DNA of 34,660 bases from CAYVTD01 sp964577665 (GTDB lineage Bacteria; Bacteroidota; Ignavibacteria; Kapaibacteriales; UBA2268): contig CAZOBD010000022.1 of NCBI GenBank assembly GCA_964577665.1, positions 1 to 34,660 of the forward strand, read 5' to 3'. The notes beneath the pieces are model-generated. The model worked only from the letters and a program-made list of their open reading frames with translations, ran no database searches and was not told the origin of the DNA. Position 1 is the first letter of the stretch, and each line of letters opens with the position of its first letter. Shown here in pieces: positions 34,385-34,660 of the stretch. The translations under genes were made by a program, and so were the position numbers.

Positions 34385-34660
34385 ATAGTAAAATAAACAA
34401 ATAAAACATCCATGATTCTGGGAATCACACAAGGGGATGATTATTTTAAAGTTAATACAAAACAGATTTTGAAAGAAAAGTACATTCACAAATCGGAGTT
34501 TGGGAATGAGATGCGAAAATAACGTAATGTAAATGAAAAACCGTAAGAGACCCCACCCCGGCCCTCCCCAAGGGGAGGGAGCAAGATAATTGAATTCTCT
34601 CCCTTTGGGGAGGGTTAGGGTGGGGCTTAAAATAAACAGATGAAACATCCATGATTCTGG
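34385..34660. repeat. Modular G-rich repeat, 239-bp period, running off the window end
   Basis: One full unit runs from AAAATAAACA (about 34389) through CATGATTCTGGG, AAGGGGATGATTATTTT and the AAATCGGAGTTTGGGAATGA block. A C-rich arm (about 34548-34570, GACCCCACCCCGGCCCTCC) then faces the G-rich arm GGGGAGGGTTAGGGTGGGG (34607-34625). AAAATAAACAGATGAAAC follows at 34629, and CATGATTCTG recurs at 34650, 239 bp after 34411, so a second unit begins at the window edge. The unit equals the 163-bp unit plus an extra 76 bp holding the inverted C-rich arm. Confidence 0.9.

Noticed and set aside
34232..34652. Minus-strand frames with LSPTLTLPKGRE or KPHPNPPQRE
   Set aside because: These are the well-known spurious translations of G-rich intergenic repeats, not proteins.

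Overview
The window looks like a scaffold from the Bacteroidota/Chlorobi side of the tree (Ignavibacteria or Kapabacteria-like), probably from a metagenome assembly. The evidence is a type IX secretion sorting domain on a 1539-residue surface protein, a Rho with a long charged N-terminal extension, an FtsL/PASTA-type FtsI pair, an Rhs remnant and weak ribosome-binding sites. The lineage is inferred from gene style, not from a marker-gene search. I saw no tRNA, rRNA or CRISPR array.

Layout. 1-2600 is an eroded accessory region: an Rhs core fragment, a truncated secreted beta-propeller-like gene fused to the tail of another gene, a PD-(D/E)XK-like protein and a noncoding stretch. An orphan Nif11-type RiPP leader peptide follows at 2615. 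2846-7457 holds a response regulator with a degenerate HD-GYP domain, divergently paired with a membrane triple-PAS protein that has no kinase domain, then a Gfo/Idh/MocA oxidoreductase. 7458-17937 carries housekeeping genes broken up by tandem repeats: mtnA, a 12-TPR protein, rho (opposite strand), ftsL-ftsI, mtnX and a histidine kinase overlapping mtnX. 17947-21712 has an MsbA-like ABC exporter, cysK and an EamA transporter. 21713-26400 has palindromic repeats, an AAA-type ATPase and a two-gene restriction-modification system lying between two broken genes (an SRPBCC fragment and an MFS transporter with a large internal deletion). 26431-34168 has a DUF6625-like glycosyltransferase, a small helical protein, a sigma-54 response regulator, and the giant VWA/propeller/lectin protein exported by type IX secretion.

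How the genes relate. mtnA and mtnX belong to methionine salvage; cysK is also sulfur metabolism. ftsL-ftsI is a septal peptidoglycan unit. mtnX, the histidine kinase and the ABC exporter are packed as a probable operon. Three signalling genes (HD-GYP-like regulator, PAS protein, sigma-54 regulator) have no obvious kinase next to them, apart from the distant kinase at 16354.

The most distinctive signal is a family of modular intergenic repeats. They combine a G-rich block that fits the G-quadruplex pattern, hairpins, and a shared AAAATAAACA(GA)TGAAAC module. They form tandem arrays with periods of 74, 76, 163 and 239 bp. Both 100-N gaps sit exactly in register inside two of these arrays, and the window's last bases are the start of another unit. 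One array supplies the sequence around the mtnX start codon.
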